From positions 143,501 through 207,500 of the forward strand of contig NZ_CP123639.1 of NCBI RefSeq assembly GCF_029889745.1: a stretch of 64,000 nt of DNA, written 5' to 3'. A model generated the notes under the pieces. The model had not been told where the DNA came from. It saw only the letters and a list, made by a program, of their open reading frames with translations, and made no database searches. The DNA is from Ligilactobacillus faecis. Lineage in GTDB: Bacteria > Bacillota > Bacilli > Lactobacillales > Lactobacillaceae. The position numbers were made by a program, and so were the translations under genes. Positions 53,941 to 62,883 of this stretch are shown here, in pieces (within the stretch, counting starts at the first letter, position 1; each line of letters begins with the position of its first letter).

Positions 53941-54630
53941 ATGTCTAGAAGAACTACTAAACATACACTTGAAGAAAGATACCAGGCAGTCTCCGAGTAT
54001 CTTAGTGGACAATATAGTAAGTACTTTATCTGCCGGAAATATACCATTTCTAAAAATACATTTGATAATTGGATCAGAAAATACAAAGCTGGCGGTTTAG
54101 ATGGCTTAAAAGAGTCTAGAACCTGGAAAGAATATTCAGTTGAATTAAAAACAACTGCGGTTCTAGAATATTTAGAAAATGGACGTTCACCAAAGAAAAT
54201 TTGTGATAAATACAATATTTCGAGTGTTTCGGTTTTACGTAAATGGATCAACTTGTATACTAATGGAAAAGGCTTTAAAGCTACCATTGGAGGTCGTAAT
54301 AGAATGAAACATGGACGTAAAACTACTTTTAAGGAACGGCTCGAAATAGTTCAGTATACACTTGCTAATAATAAGAATTATCACAAAGCGATCGATAAAT
54401 ATAATGTTTCTTATTCCCAAGTCTATAATTGGGTCAAAAAGTTTGAAGTAGATGGCGAAAAGGCATTATACGATAATCGTGGTAAAACAGTTAAAGATCG
54501 TGATTATAAGACTCTTTCTGAAACTGAGCGTCTCAAGCTTGAGATCCTACGTTTGAAAGAACGTAATAAATATCTAGAAGCAGAAAATATCGTTTTAAAA
54601 AAATTGGACGAACTCGAAAGGAGGAGATAA
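53941..54630 (+). CDS. IS3-family transposase OrfA (copy 2)
   Basis: 229 residues, identical to the protein at 31741-32430: helix-turn-helix repeats and a terminal coiled coil. The slippery A AAA AAA is at 54597-54603. The gene is intact. Confidence 0.92.
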   Translation: MSRRTTKHTLEERYQAVSEYLSGQYSKYFICRKYTISKNTFDNWIRKYKAGGLDGLKESRTWKEYSVELKTTAVLEYLENGRSPKKICDKYNISSVSVLRKWINLYTNGKGFKATIGGRNRMKHGRKTTFKERLEIVQYTLANNKNYHKAIDKYNVSYSQVYNWVKKFEVDGEKALYDNRGKTVKDRDYKTLSETERLKLEILRLKERNKYLEAENIVLKKLDELERRR

Positions 54631-55511
54631 GCTTTATACCTAAAAATCTGCGTTTTAAAGCTATTCAGGAAGTTCTTAAAGAGTTTCCACAAATTGAACT
54701 CTGGATCCTTTGTGCGATCTTAAATGTATCGCGCTCAGGGTATTATCGTTATTTAACTGCTCCAAAATCACAATGTACTTTGGAAAATGAATGGTTAAGT
54801 GAGATCATAAAAAAAGAATTTCATGCTTTAAATGGAATTTACGGTTCTAGAAGAATGACTCTTCTTATCAATCGAAAGTATCAAAAACAATATAACTTCA
54901 AACGTATTCGTCGCTTAATGAGAGTCCTTGGTTTATATTCAGTAATTCGTCGCAAACGCCGAGGTTGTACTCGTTCAGAACATTTAAACTACGAAGAAAA
55001 TACTTTAGGTCGTGATTTTTCCGCTACTAGACCTAATCAAAAGTGGGTGACTGATGTCACTTATTTAGAATATGGCTTAGGACAAAAAGCTTATTTAAGT
55101 GCGATCAAAGATCTATACGATGGATCTATCATAAGTTTTGAAATTAGTAAAAGAAATGATAATCGGCTTGTCATGAAGACTTTAGAAAAAGCATTCACGC
55201 ATTTAAATGAAGCTAATCTACTTCTTCACAGTGATCGTGGATTTCAATATACTTCAAAGGAATATCTTCGGTTGACCTCAAGGCATGGTGTTACAAGAAG
55301 TATGTCTCGAGTGGGGAAATGTATCGATAACGCACCAATGGAAAGTTTTTGGAGTCATTTCAAGACAGAATGTTATTATTGGCTAAAATGTGAAACATAT
55401 GGAGAACTTGTAGAAATGATCGAAAACTATATCAAGTTCTACAATACCCAACGTTACCAAATAAAACTAAACAGCCTGACTCCAGAAGAATACCGGAATC
55501 AGGCTGCCTAG
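54603..55511 (+). CDS. IS3-family transposase OrfB by -1 frameshift (copy 2)
   Basis: Identical to 32403-33311. It holds the rve integrase core with the DDE triad and is expressed as an OrfAB fusion through the slip at 54597-54603. Identity over both frames argues that the two copies parted very recently. Confidence 0.9.
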   Translation: MGRTRKEEISFIPKNLRFKAIQEVLKEFPQIELWILCAILNVSRSGYYRYLTAPKSQCTLENEWLSEIIKKEFHALNGIYGSRRMTLLINRKYQKQYNFKRIRRLMRVLGLYSVIRRKRRGCTRSEHLNYEENTLGRDFSATRPNQKWVTDVTYLEYGLGQKAYLSAIKDLYDGSIISFEISKRNDNRLVMKTLEKAFTHLNEANLLLHSDRGFQYTSKEYLRLTSRHGVTRSMSRVGKCIDNAPMESFWSHFKTECYYWLKCETYGELVEMIENYIKFYNTQRYQIKLNSLTPEEYRNQAA

Positions 55512-55569
55512 AATTTTAATTATTTAGTTGTTCACTTGACGGGTCTCAGATCAAAGAGACTCTTTTTTA

Positions 55570-56025
55570 CTATCTTAATTCTTCTAATAGCTTTTGATAT
55601 TTTTTCCCGTGAGCCTCAAAGATCAATGTTCGTTTATCATCATTATCTGGATCTTTTTTTAGTTGGACTAAAAGATATTCACTTGGTAGTTCAGCTTGGA
55701 TAAATTGTGACCATTCGACTACACTAACACCTGAACTGTTAAAATACTCTTCTAAGCCTAGATCGGCCCCACCTGTTTCTTCAAGGCGATAGACATCCAT
55801 ATGATATAATGGCAACCGCCCCATCGAATATTCACGGATCAAGGTAAATGTCGGACTTTTGATATTCCGAGTGATCCCTAATCCTTTGGCCAAGCCCTTG
55901 GTAAAAGTCGTTTTACCAGCCCCAAGATCTCCGTCAAGCAAAATAAGCTCGCCACCTTGTAAGCTCATGGCCAACTTTTCTCCAATAGCTATCGTTTCTG
56001 CTGCATCTGTTACTTCTACTTGCAT
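55570..56025 (-). CDS. tsaE: tRNA threonylcarbamoyladenosine biosynthesis protein TsaE
   Basis: A 151-residue P-loop ATPase. Walker A is GDLGAGKTTF near residue 33 and Walker B-type FVLIREYS-like text is replaced here by TFTLIREYSMG and YHMDVYRLE. It helps TsaB/TsaD make t6A37 in ANN-decoding tRNAs. The ATG lies 1 base after the pta stop; GGTGG is 8 bases upstream. Last gene of ung-pta-tsaE. Confidence 0.92.
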   Translation of the reverse strand: MQVEVTDAAETIAIGEKLAMSLQGGELILLDGDLGAGKTTFTKGLAKGLGITRNIKSPTFTLIREYSMGRLPLYHMDVYRLEETGGADLGLEEYFNSSGVSVVEWSQFIQAELPSEYLLVQLKKDPDNDDKRTLIFEAHGKKYQKLLEELR

Positions 56026-56026
56026 T

Positions 56027-57004
56027 TTATTTACCACCTATCGCTTGCGCGGCCGTGATCAACGCAACTTTATAAACTTCTTCTTCATCACATCCCCGTG
56101 AAAGATCGGAAACTGGTTGGTTCAATCCTTGCAAGACTGGGCCGACTGCTTCAAAGCCTCCTAATCTTTGCGCGATCTTATAACCGATATTTCCCGATTG
56201 TAGTTCTGGGAAGATAAAAACATTTGCTTGCCCTGCGATCTGTGAGAGCGGGGCTTTTTTAGTTGCTACATCTGGCACAAAGGCAGCATCAAATTGTAGC
56301 TCGCCATCAAGCCGTTCTTCTGGGGCAAGTTCATGGGCTAGTTCAACTGCTTCTTTGACTTTATCGACCACTGGACTTTTAGCTGATCCTTTAGTTGAGA
56401 AACTCAAGAGCGCGATCCGCGGTTCAATATCAAATAGGCGCGCTGTCTTAGCACTTTCAAGGGCGATCTCAGCTAATTCTTTAGCTGAGGGGTCGATATT
56501 GATCGCACAATCTGCAAAAACATAACGCTCTTCGCCCCGAAGCATCACAAAAGCTCCACTTGTCCGACTTACATTTGGCTTTGTTTTGATGATCTGAAGC
56601 GCTGGACGTACTGTTTCACCGGTCGAATGGATCGCACCCGAGACCATTCCATCTGCTTGGCCTAAGTACACTAACATCGTTGCAAAATAGTTTACATCCG
56701 TCAGTAATTTTTGGGCCTCTTCTACAGTATTCTTGCCCTTGCGGCGTGTGACAAACGCTTGGATCATCTTGTCTTTTTCGCTAGTTGGATAAGTTTTTGG
56801 ATCTAAGCAGATGACACCTGCTGGTACTTGCGCTCCATTTGTTTTTTCGATCATCGCTTTTTCACCTAAAATGATCGGCGTAAGTAATTTTTCTTTTGCT
56901 AAACGTACCGCTGCTCTAACGACACGCTGATCATTTCCTTCTGGGAAAACGATCGTCTTTTTTTGTTCTTTGACTTTAGTTTTTAAACTCGTCAATAGGT
57001 CCAT
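56027..57004 (-). CDS. pta: Phosphate acetyltransferase
   Basis: A 325-residue enzyme that interconverts acetyl-CoA and acetyl phosphate. Family signatures include FPEGNDQRVVRAA near the N-terminus, DGMVSGAIHSTGETVRPALQ and the C-terminal PVSDLSRGCDEEEVYKVALITAAQA. AAAAGGGGG-type ribosome site precedes the ATG. It lies 17 bases after ung. Confidence 0.95.
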   Translation of the reverse strand: MDLLTSLKTKVKEQKKTIVFPEGNDQRVVRAAVRLAKEKLLTPIILGEKAMIEKTNGAQVPAGVICLDPKTYPTSEKDKMIQAFVTRRKGKNTVEEAQKLLTDVNYFATMLVYLGQADGMVSGAIHSTGETVRPALQIIKTKPNVSRTSGAFVMLRGEERYVFADCAINIDPSAKELAEIALESAKTARLFDIEPRIALLSFSTKGSAKSPVVDKVKEAVELAHELAPEERLDGELQFDAAFVPDVATKKAPLSQIAGQANVFIFPELQSGNIGYKIAQRLGGFEAVGPVLQGLNQPVSDLSRGCDEEEVYKVALITAAQAIGGK

Positions 57005-57020
57005 TGTTTTTGCCCCCTTT

Positions 57021-57710
57021 TTAGCTCAAGCCCACTTCGATCGGTAACTGCCAATCGATCGGCTCTTCTCCCATTGCTTGTAAAGCTGTATTAGTTTTTG
57101 AAAATGGGCGCGACCCAAAGAACCCACGGCTTGCTGATAATGGGCTTGGATGCGCTGACATCAAGACGATATTTTTCTCTTGATCGATCAAAGAAAGTTT
57201 AGCTTGAGCTGCTTTGCCCCAGAGAATAAAGACAACCGGCATCTCTCGGGCCGACAGATGCTTGATCGCTGCATCTGTCAACTGCTCCCAGCCTTTCCCC
57301 CGATGTGAGAAAGCTTGCCCATCGCGCACTGTTAAAACAGAATTTAAAAGTAAAACACCTTGTTTGGCCCACTTTTCTAAATATCCATGCTTAACAGGCG
57401 CGATTCCAAGATCACTTTGCAGTTCTTTATAAATATTTTGTAAAGAAGGCGGAAGTGCTACACCTGGGCGAACAGAAAAACTCAAGCCATGCGCTTGCCC
57501 TGGTCCGTGATACGGATCTTGACCTAAAATAACAACTTTGACTTTCGAAAAAGGCGTCCACTCAAAAGCCTCAAAAATATGATACATATCGGGATGAATA
57601 TCATAGTGACTATATTCGTATTTTAAAAAATCATGAAGTTTGGCGTAATAAGCCGTTTCAAATTCAGGCTCTAAAATTTGCTGCCAATCATTGTGGATCA
57701 GTTCTTTCAC
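57021..57710 (-). CDS. ung: Uracil-DNA glycosylase
   Basis: A 229-residue family 1 enzyme that removes uracil from DNA. The water-activating loop [18 protein letters not shown] and the minor groove loop [20 protein letters not shown] are complete. I use the GTG at 57710, 8 bases after AGGAGGT; an upstream ATG gives a 29-residue extension without a ribosome site. First gene of ung-pta-tsaE, a common lactobacillar arrangement. Confidence 0.95.
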   Translation of the reverse strand: MKELIHNDWQQILEPEFETAYYAKLHDFLKYEYSHYDIHPDMYHIFEAFEWTPFSKVKVVILGQDPYHGPGQAHGLSFSVRPGVALPPSLQNIYKELQSDLGIAPVKHGYLEKWAKQGVLLLNSVLTVRDGQAFSHRGKGWEQLTDAAIKHLSAREMPVVFILWGKAAQAKLSLIDQEKNIVLMSAHPSPLSASRGFFGSRPFSKTNTALQAMGEEPIDWQLPIEVGLS

Positions 57711-57840
57711 TAATATACACCTCCTAGTAATTTTACCATAACTTTGACACAATAACATATCTCTGAAACTGTGCAAGTGTAAAATAGATATGTTCATGTT
57801 AAAATAGAAAGTAATAGATAATTTAAGGTGGGATATGTTT

Positions 57841-58707
57841 ATGGTTCAAATTATTGCATCCGATATGGATGGGACGCTCTTAAACGACAAAATGGTCATT
57901 TCGAAACGCAACGCAGATGCGGTCAAAAAAGCCCAAGCTCAAGGCGTACACTTTATCGTTTCAACTGGGAGAGCTTATGATGAAGTCAAACCTCTGATCA
58001 CTGAAGCAGGTTTCAACTGTCCAATGATCACTTTGAACGGAGCATTTGTTTTAGATGAAAATGGTCAACAGATCAGTGCCGCTCCGATCCCTGATTCGAT
58101 CGCTAAAAAGATCATGCTCGACCTCAAAAAAAGAGGCCTTTACTTTGAAGTTATCACAGCTAAAGGCGTTTGTTCTGATGACAAAGCTAAACGGATCGAA
58201 AACTTTGCTGAACTTTTAGCTAGCATCAGCCCAGATACTCCATATAAATTAGCAGTGACACTTGCTTCTGCTCGAATGGAATTGATGAACATCAATTACG
58301 TTGATAACTATTTAGACTTAGTTGATGATCCTCAAACGATCATTGGCAAGATCGTCGTCTTCAGTACAGAAGGGCAAAAAGTTCTCGGACCATTAAGAGA
58401 AGAACTTTCACAAAATGATAATTTAGTCGTAACTTCTTCTGGTGCACGTAATATCGAGATCAATCATGTCAATGCTCAAAAAGGTGTCGCTTTACAAGCT
58501 TATGCTGATAGCTTAAATATCCCTATGGACAATGTCATGGCGATCGGGGATAATAACAACGATGTTTCGATGTTAAAAGCTGCTGGGATCAGTTATGCGA
58601 TGGGAAATGGTAGTGATGAAGTCAAACTTCTTGCTAAACATGTCACAGCACCTAATACGGAAGACGGAGCTGGGATCGCGATCGAAGAAGTCTTAGCTAA
58701 AAATTAA
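57841..58707 (+). CDS. HAD-superfamily Cof-type phosphatase
   Basis: A 288-residue HAD hydrolase of subfamily IIB. Motif [11 protein letters not shown], motif II STGRAY, and motif [19 protein letters not shown] are present, with a C2-type cap between. Such enzymes dephosphorylate sugar phosphates or cofactors such as FMN and pyridoxal phosphate. The ATG at 57841 has AGGTGG 10 bases upstream; the one at 57835 is rather close. Confidence 0.87.
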   Translation: MVQIIASDMDGTLLNDKMVISKRNADAVKKAQAQGVHFIVSTGRAYDEVKPLITEAGFNCPMITLNGAFVLDENGQQISAAPIPDSIAKKIMLDLKKRGLYFEVITAKGVCSDDKAKRIENFAELLASISPDTPYKLAVTLASARMELMNINYVDNYLDLVDDPQTIIGKIVVFSTEGQKVLGPLREELSQNDNLVVTSSGARNIEINHVNAQKGVALQAYADSLNIPMDNVMAIGDNNNDVSMLKAAGISYAMGNGSDEVKLLAKHVTAPNTEDGAGIAIEEVLAKN

Positions 58708-58739
58708 GCGACTTCACCAAAAAGTAGAGGTGCGTTCAA

Positions 58740-59252
58740 GTGCGTGAGCTATATACAAAAAGAACTGAGCTCTCCAACCGGGGCACAGTTAAGATCACCG
58801 ATCGTTCAGGAAGACTTGTTTACTTTATCATTGGTAAATGGGGGCTCCATCCTAGCGTCTTATCTGTCTATGACGTTTCTGGCCCACTTTTGGCTGAGAT
58901 CAAACAACGAAGTTTAGGGCTCTTCCCCAAATTTGATCTTTACGAGAATAAAAAACACGTTGGTTCTTTACGTCGTTATTATGGTATCAACCGCGAGATG
59001 CTCTTTGTCCGTGGCTTGAATTGGTTTATTATCGGAAACTTACTGACTTTCAATTACAAAGTGTACCATGGCAGAAAATGTATTATGACGATCTCAGAAG
59101 TACAGCTCACTACTGGCGCACGACTCGAATTTCATATTGAAAACCAAGCTGACGAACCGCTTTGCTTTTGTATTGCGGCGATTCTTGATTATTGGGCACG
59201 TTTAGATCTAAAAACAAAAGCTAAAGCCCCTTCACCCAGATTAGCATGGTAA
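58740..59252 (+). CDS. LURP-one-related / YxjI-like protein
   Basis: A 170-residue beta-rich protein starting MRELYTKRTELSNRGTVKITDRSG. It follows the LURP-one fold pattern (Pfam PF04525): repeated strands with IGKWGL, DVSGPLLAEIKQR and LFPKFDLYE. Bacterial members are uncharacterised; some bind lipids. GAGGTG lies 8 bases before the GTG start. It lies 32 bases after the HAD gene and shares its transcript and terminator. Confidence 0.72.
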   Translation: MRELYTKRTELSNRGTVKITDRSGRLVYFIIGKWGLHPSVLSVYDVSGPLLAEIKQRSLGLFPKFDLYENKKHVGSLRRYYGINREMLFVRGLNWFIIGNLLTFNYKVYHGRKCIMTISEVQLTTGARLEFHIENQADEPLCFCIAAILDYWARLDLKTKAKAPSPRLAW

Positions 59253-59295
59253 AAAACGCTAGGGAACCTTTAACGGTACTCCCTAGCGTTTTTTG
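59251..59295. terminator. Bidirectional terminator after LURP-one-like gene
   Basis: AAAAAACGCTAGGGA and TCCCTAGCGTTTTTT pair perfectly around a 14-base loop. It faces pckA from the other side. Confidence 0.93.
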
Positions 59296-59330
59296 TCATA
59301 GTTATCTTGTTTTCTTAGCGACTGATTTTT

Positions 59331-60977
59331 CTAATTCAATTCTTTGATCAAGGCCTCTAACGTTAGTGAGATCTCATTTGGTAAAAGATCATGCGAGTGC
59401 TGTGCCTCATACTCTTTGACCCAATTTGCCCGGATCATCAAACGCTCTTTTAGACGTTGTACATAAGCTTGATCGGTAAAATCGACTGGATGCTCTGGAA
59501 GTTGCAAGTAACTCATTCCAACTAATGGCCCAAAATCTGACCATGTTATTGTTTCATTAGCAATATCCTCTAAGATCTTTAAGGTCGTCTCTTTTTTGAT
59601 ATCTTTCCCGTTAAATGACGCTGTATTAACGATATAACAAGCTGCTTTTTGCTTAGTAAAAAGTTCCTTGAAATCTTGATAATCTTCTGCTAACGGATAT
59701 ACTCTAAAGGGATCAGCAAATGGTTCGATCACAAGATCTTCTTGCTTTCCAATAACATTTTCTGCGGTCGAACGTTTAGTTGCCAAAGTTAAACCAAAAG
59801 TCGTTGCTAACACAGGATCATCTAACTTGACCACTGGTGGCAATGTATCATCTTTCATGATCCAAAAGATCGCATCCAACGCTTCGTCTTCTTTATCAAC
59901 GCGATTTTTTGCTGAATATCTAGATTTGATCGTCCGCCCATTACCGTTACGCAGATCTTGAGTAACTAAAACTTTTTGGCCTTCTTCGTTTAACGTGACT
60001 CCGACGTTCATAACAGTTGTAAAATAAGTAGCCTCTTTTGAACCTGGAAGATAATCATTTGTTTTATCAAAATAAGCTGGTTCAAGCGCGATCGAACTCC
60101 CATTAGAACGATCAATAATAAAAGCATCGTCATGCAAAATAGTTACGGCTTCGAACTTTCCAGCATGCTTTGCATGTGTTAAAGTCGATTTTCCCGAGCC
60201 AGATAGACCATAAAAAGCAAAAACTTGATCTTTTTTGTCTTTAAAGTGAAAAGTTTTTTCGCCACCATGGCAAGCCGTATAACCGTTGCGATGTGCAGTA
60301 GCCCAAGCCAAAGTCAAAGTTGCTTTTTTTAATTCACCAAAATAGCGCAAACCTAAGATCGCAGCAACATTATGCTCAGGATCAAATAAAGCTAGACCAT
60401 TTGGATAAGCAGCATTCTGCCACTCTGGATCACAGTATAGATAAATATCATCTTCTAGGTAGACTTTCGAAGCTTCGTAAAGCTTTTGGTATTCTTCGTT
60501 TAACGCTTGGAAATTCAGCAAATATGAAAGCATGTTGACTTCATAGCCTTTAGGTAACATCAAATGCGCTTTTAACATAAATTCTTTTGCTAGTCCTACG
60601 ACTACTTCGGTTTTATAAAATGAGCGCATTTGCCCTTCATAAACAGCTTCACGTAAAACAGCCTCAAGTTCAGAGGTTTTAACGCCAGGGTCACCTAAGA
60701 CTTGGCGGGCTGCAGCTGTCCGCCCAACTATTCGCCCATGATTGTCGACTAACATCTTAGCATTAGCTGGTAGCCCTAGTTCTTTTGTATGTATGATCGG
60801 TAGATCGGTCACGATCGTTTTTGGATTATCTTTTGCTAATTCGTAAGCCTTTTCAACTGTTGTGACCGCAGTAACGTTATTTCCGTAAAAAGCAGTTTCA
60901 ACGATCGTTTTGGTTGTTGAAAAAAGCTTATTTTCTTTACGGATATCATTTTGTGCAAAATATTCTTGCGTACTCAT
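59331..60977 (-). CDS. pckA: Phosphoenolpyruvate carboxykinase (ATP)
   Basis: A 548-residue ATP-type enzyme that interconverts oxaloacetate and phosphoenolpyruvate. P-loop GLSGSGKSTLTHAKH and the kinase-2 region with LHDDAF are visible. Lactobacilli usually run it in the PEP-carboxylating direction, if at all. I use the ATG at 60977, 6 bases after GGGGTGA. It has an AT-rich upstream region but no recognised cre box. Confidence 0.93.
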   Translation of the reverse strand: MSTQEYFAQNDIRKENKLFSTTKTIVETAFYGNNVTAVTTVEKAYELAKDNPKTIVTDLPIIHTKELGLPANAKMLVDNHGRIVGRTAAARQVLGDPGVKTSELEAVLREAVYEGQMRSFYKTEVVVGLAKEFMLKAHLMLPKGYEVNMLSYLLNFQALNEEYQKLYEASKVYLEDDIYLYCDPEWQNAAYPNGLALFDPEHNVAAILGLRYFGELKKATLTLAWATAHRNGYTACHGGEKTFHFKDKKDQVFAFYGLSGSGKSTLTHAKHAGKFEAVTILHDDAFIIDRSNGSSIALEPAYFDKTNDYLPGSKEATYFTTVMNVGVTLNEEGQKVLVTQDLRNGNGRTIKSRYSAKNRVDKEDEALDAIFWIMKDDTLPPVVKLDDPVLATTFGLTLATKRSTAENVIGKQEDLVIEPFADPFRVYPLAEDYQDFKELFTKQKAACYIVNTASFNGKDIKKETTLKILEDIANETITWSDFGPLVGMSYLQLPEHPVDFTDQAYVQRLKERLMIRANWVKEYEAQHSHDLLPNEISLTLEALIKELN

Positions 60978-61107
60978 CTCTATCACCCCATATTTATCAT
61001 TAAAAATAAAGCACTTACATTATTTTTAGTTTAGCATATCTTAAATAAAAAAACTTGAATTTTAACTTCGCTGTACTCCCAATTTCTCCCCAAATGGCAA
61101 TTTACGC

Positions 61108-61143
61108 AAAAAAATAAACCCTATCCTACAGAATAGAGTTTAT
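61108..61143 (-). terminator. Terminator after yeiH-like gene
   Basis: ATAAACTCTATT and ATAGGGTTTAT pair around CTGTAGG on the minus strand, then T run. Confidence 0.82.
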
Positions 61144-61163
61144 CGCTTGTTAAAAATAAAATC

Positions 61164-62198
61164 TTAGAAGAACAATTTCCCGGCAGTGGCTGATAAGATC
61201 AATAGCACGACTGAAGAGATGAGTGCTGCACTAAAGACACTTTTACCACGTTTAGCGATCACATGGAAGTTAACTGACATCCCTAAAGCAGCCATCGCCA
61301 TGCCTAAGAAGATATACGCAGCTTGCACAAGACCATCGATCAACACTGCTGGTAAAGGCAAGAACGTTCCGATGATACTTGAGATCAAGAATCCTAACAT
61401 AAACCATGGGATCGGTAATTTATTCTTTTCATCGTTACTTTGTTGTAATTTACCTGTTTTAGCTAAATGTTTTTGATACCAGATCCCAATGATCAAAGCA
61501 ACTGGTGCTAATAAGAGCACTCGTGATAATTTCATGATCAAAGCATCATCTAAGCTGATCGTTCCACCAGCACTTCCGGCTGCAACAGCATGTGCGATCT
61601 CATGGAGCGAACCACCTGCCATGATCCCAAACTGAGCATCTGTCATATGCAACAATGGTTTCAAACCGATCTCGATCAAGGTAAAGACTGTTCCCATCAC
61701 ACAAACAACTGCGATCGCTAAAACTTCATTTTCCCGTTTGATCTCTTCGTCAACACCATCATTTTTGATCTGTGGTGAGACACCCATTACGGCAGCGGCT
61801 CCACAAACACCACAACCAGCAGCCGTCAAGATCGAAAGATCACTTTCAGCCCCAAAACGGCGACACAGATAATACGTCAAATAGATCGTAACAGTCACTA
61901 AAAAGATCGCGATCAAGATCGTCTTGATCCCGGCATCCGCTAACTTCATCAAGTTGAGCCTAAAACCGAGTAAGATGATCCCTAAACGCAAAAATTTATT
62001 AGAAATAAACCCTACCCCTGGCTTAGAAGCTTCGATCCAAGTCGGCCGTACTTGTAAAGCCATCCCTAACAACAAAGCGATCACTAACGTACCGACCAAG
62101 TTCAAATACTTCACTTTAGCTAAAAGTACCCCTAATAAAGCACATGCTAAAGTCAAAACAGCTGCGTTCCAAAAAGAACGCGTTTTTAACATTTGCAA
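61164..62198 (-). CDS. YeiH-family putative sulfate exporter
   Basis: A 344-residue membrane protein with about ten helices (Pfam Cons_hypoth698, UPF0324). Features include NKFLRLGIILLGFRLNL, CGVCGAAAVMGVSPQIK and HEIAHAVAAGSA. Family members are annotated as sulfate or cysteine-linked exporters on weak evidence. A GGAGTG site suits the TTG at 62198; an ATG two codons later (62192) is the alternative. Confidence 0.82.
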   Translation of the reverse strand: MQMLKTRSFWNAAVLTLACALLGVLLAKVKYLNLVGTLVIALLLGMALQVRPTWIEASKPGVGFISNKFLRLGIILLGFRLNLMKLADAGIKTILIAIFLVTVTIYLTYYLCRRFGAESDLSILTAAGCGVCGAAAVMGVSPQIKNDGVDEEIKRENEVLAIAVVCVMGTVFTLIEIGLKPLLHMTDAQFGIMAGGSLHEIAHAVAAGSAGGTISLDDALIMKLSRVLLLAPVALIIGIWYQKHLAKTGKLQQSNDEKNKLPIPWFMLGFLISSIIGTFLPLPAVLIDGLVQAAYIFLGMAMAALGMSVNFHVIAKRGKSVFSAALISSVVLLILSATAGKLFF

Positions 62199-62555
62199 TC
62201 AAATCACTCCTATGCATTATTTATTATTATATATATTAGAAAAATAAAATGACTTCATTGGACATATTCAGATATATCATTATTTATCCTTATTTGTTCA
62301 ATAAATCACAATACTAACTCAACAATTAATATAATAGCTCATAACCACGATTTTTGCACTATAAATTCATACAACTTAAGCTAGCCTTAATATTTTATAC
62401 AACATTCTTAACCCCACCAATATTTATTCATAATTTATTATCCGTTCGATCAGAAAAAAAGAATGATTTCATTGTGTGAAATTTAATTATATATCCTTTT
62501 TGTAAAGTAATTCACAATATATTTTGCTTTAAAATAAAAAGACTGAGCCATCGAC
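62199..62555. other. AT-rich spacer ending in a possible terminator arm
   Basis: No reading frame or clear structure is seen in most of this 357-base spacer. At 62536-62549 AAAAAGACTGAGCC looks like the left arm of a terminator whose right arm is absent here. It directly precedes an IS4-type inverted repeat, the same layout as at 44571. Confidence 0.5.
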
Positions 62556-62575
62556 TAATGTCATTAAGTTGAGAG
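62556..62575 (+). mobile_element. IS4-family inverted repeat remnant
   Basis: TAATGTCATTAAGTTGAGAG differs at two positions from the left end of the IS4-family element at 44593. It breaks off where an ISL3-type sequence starts, so an ISL3 element probably landed inside this IS4 copy. The rest may lie beyond the right edge. Confidence 0.65.
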
Positions 62576-62883
62576 GCCTAGACTTTTTGCTGTGTAAGGA
62601 TAGGTCTGTTCATTACACAACTTTTTTGATATGGTATGTAAATAAAAGTTTTTACACAAAAAAGAGCCCTAAAGGCACCTTTTTCTCTATTAAAAAGTTT
62701 GGCGACATTATGACCTCATCATCTCTTATAAAGTTTTTCAAGCTACTATCAATTTCTTCCCTGACAGAGATCGATCGGAAGATCAAACAGATACAACGTA
62801 CTGCCTATGGATATAGAAACTTTGATCATTTAAAAGCACGCATTTACCTTCAAACCTATCTTGGAAAAGATACAAGAAGTTCC
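62575..62883 (+). pseudogene. Internally deleted ISL3-family element
   Basis: A left end GGCCTAGACTTTTTGCTGTGT and leader hairpin like those of the next element, then ATGACCT joined to sequence matching 63164 onward, then a second jump to the transposase C-terminus (EIDRKIKQIQRTAYGYRNFDHLKARIYL). Two internal deletions have removed most of the gene. The right end is cut by the next element. Confidence 0.75.

Larger units (their letters stand above)
53873..55553 (+). mobile_element. IS3-family (IS150 group) element, copy 2
   Basis: 1681 bases, identical to 31673-33353 throughout. The duplication AAG lies at 53870-53872 and 55554-55556. The 3-bp duplication and imperfect 25-base ends are the same as in copy 1. 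Both copies lie on the same strand, 22.2 kb apart. Its left hairpin is at 53882-53940. Confidence 0.95.
53855..55568. terminator. Bidirectional terminator split by IS150-type element
   Basis: AAAAAAGAGTCT (53855-53866) and AGACTCTTTTTT (55557-55568) are perfect complements. With the element and one AAG duplication removed they enclose the six-base loop AACAAG. It lay between the convergent exonuclease gene and tsaE. Confidence 0.92.

Noticed and set aside
31673-55553. Composite transposon bounded by the two IS150-type copies.
   Set aside because: The outer ends lack a shared duplication, each copy has its own, and the interior is ordinary essential chromosome.
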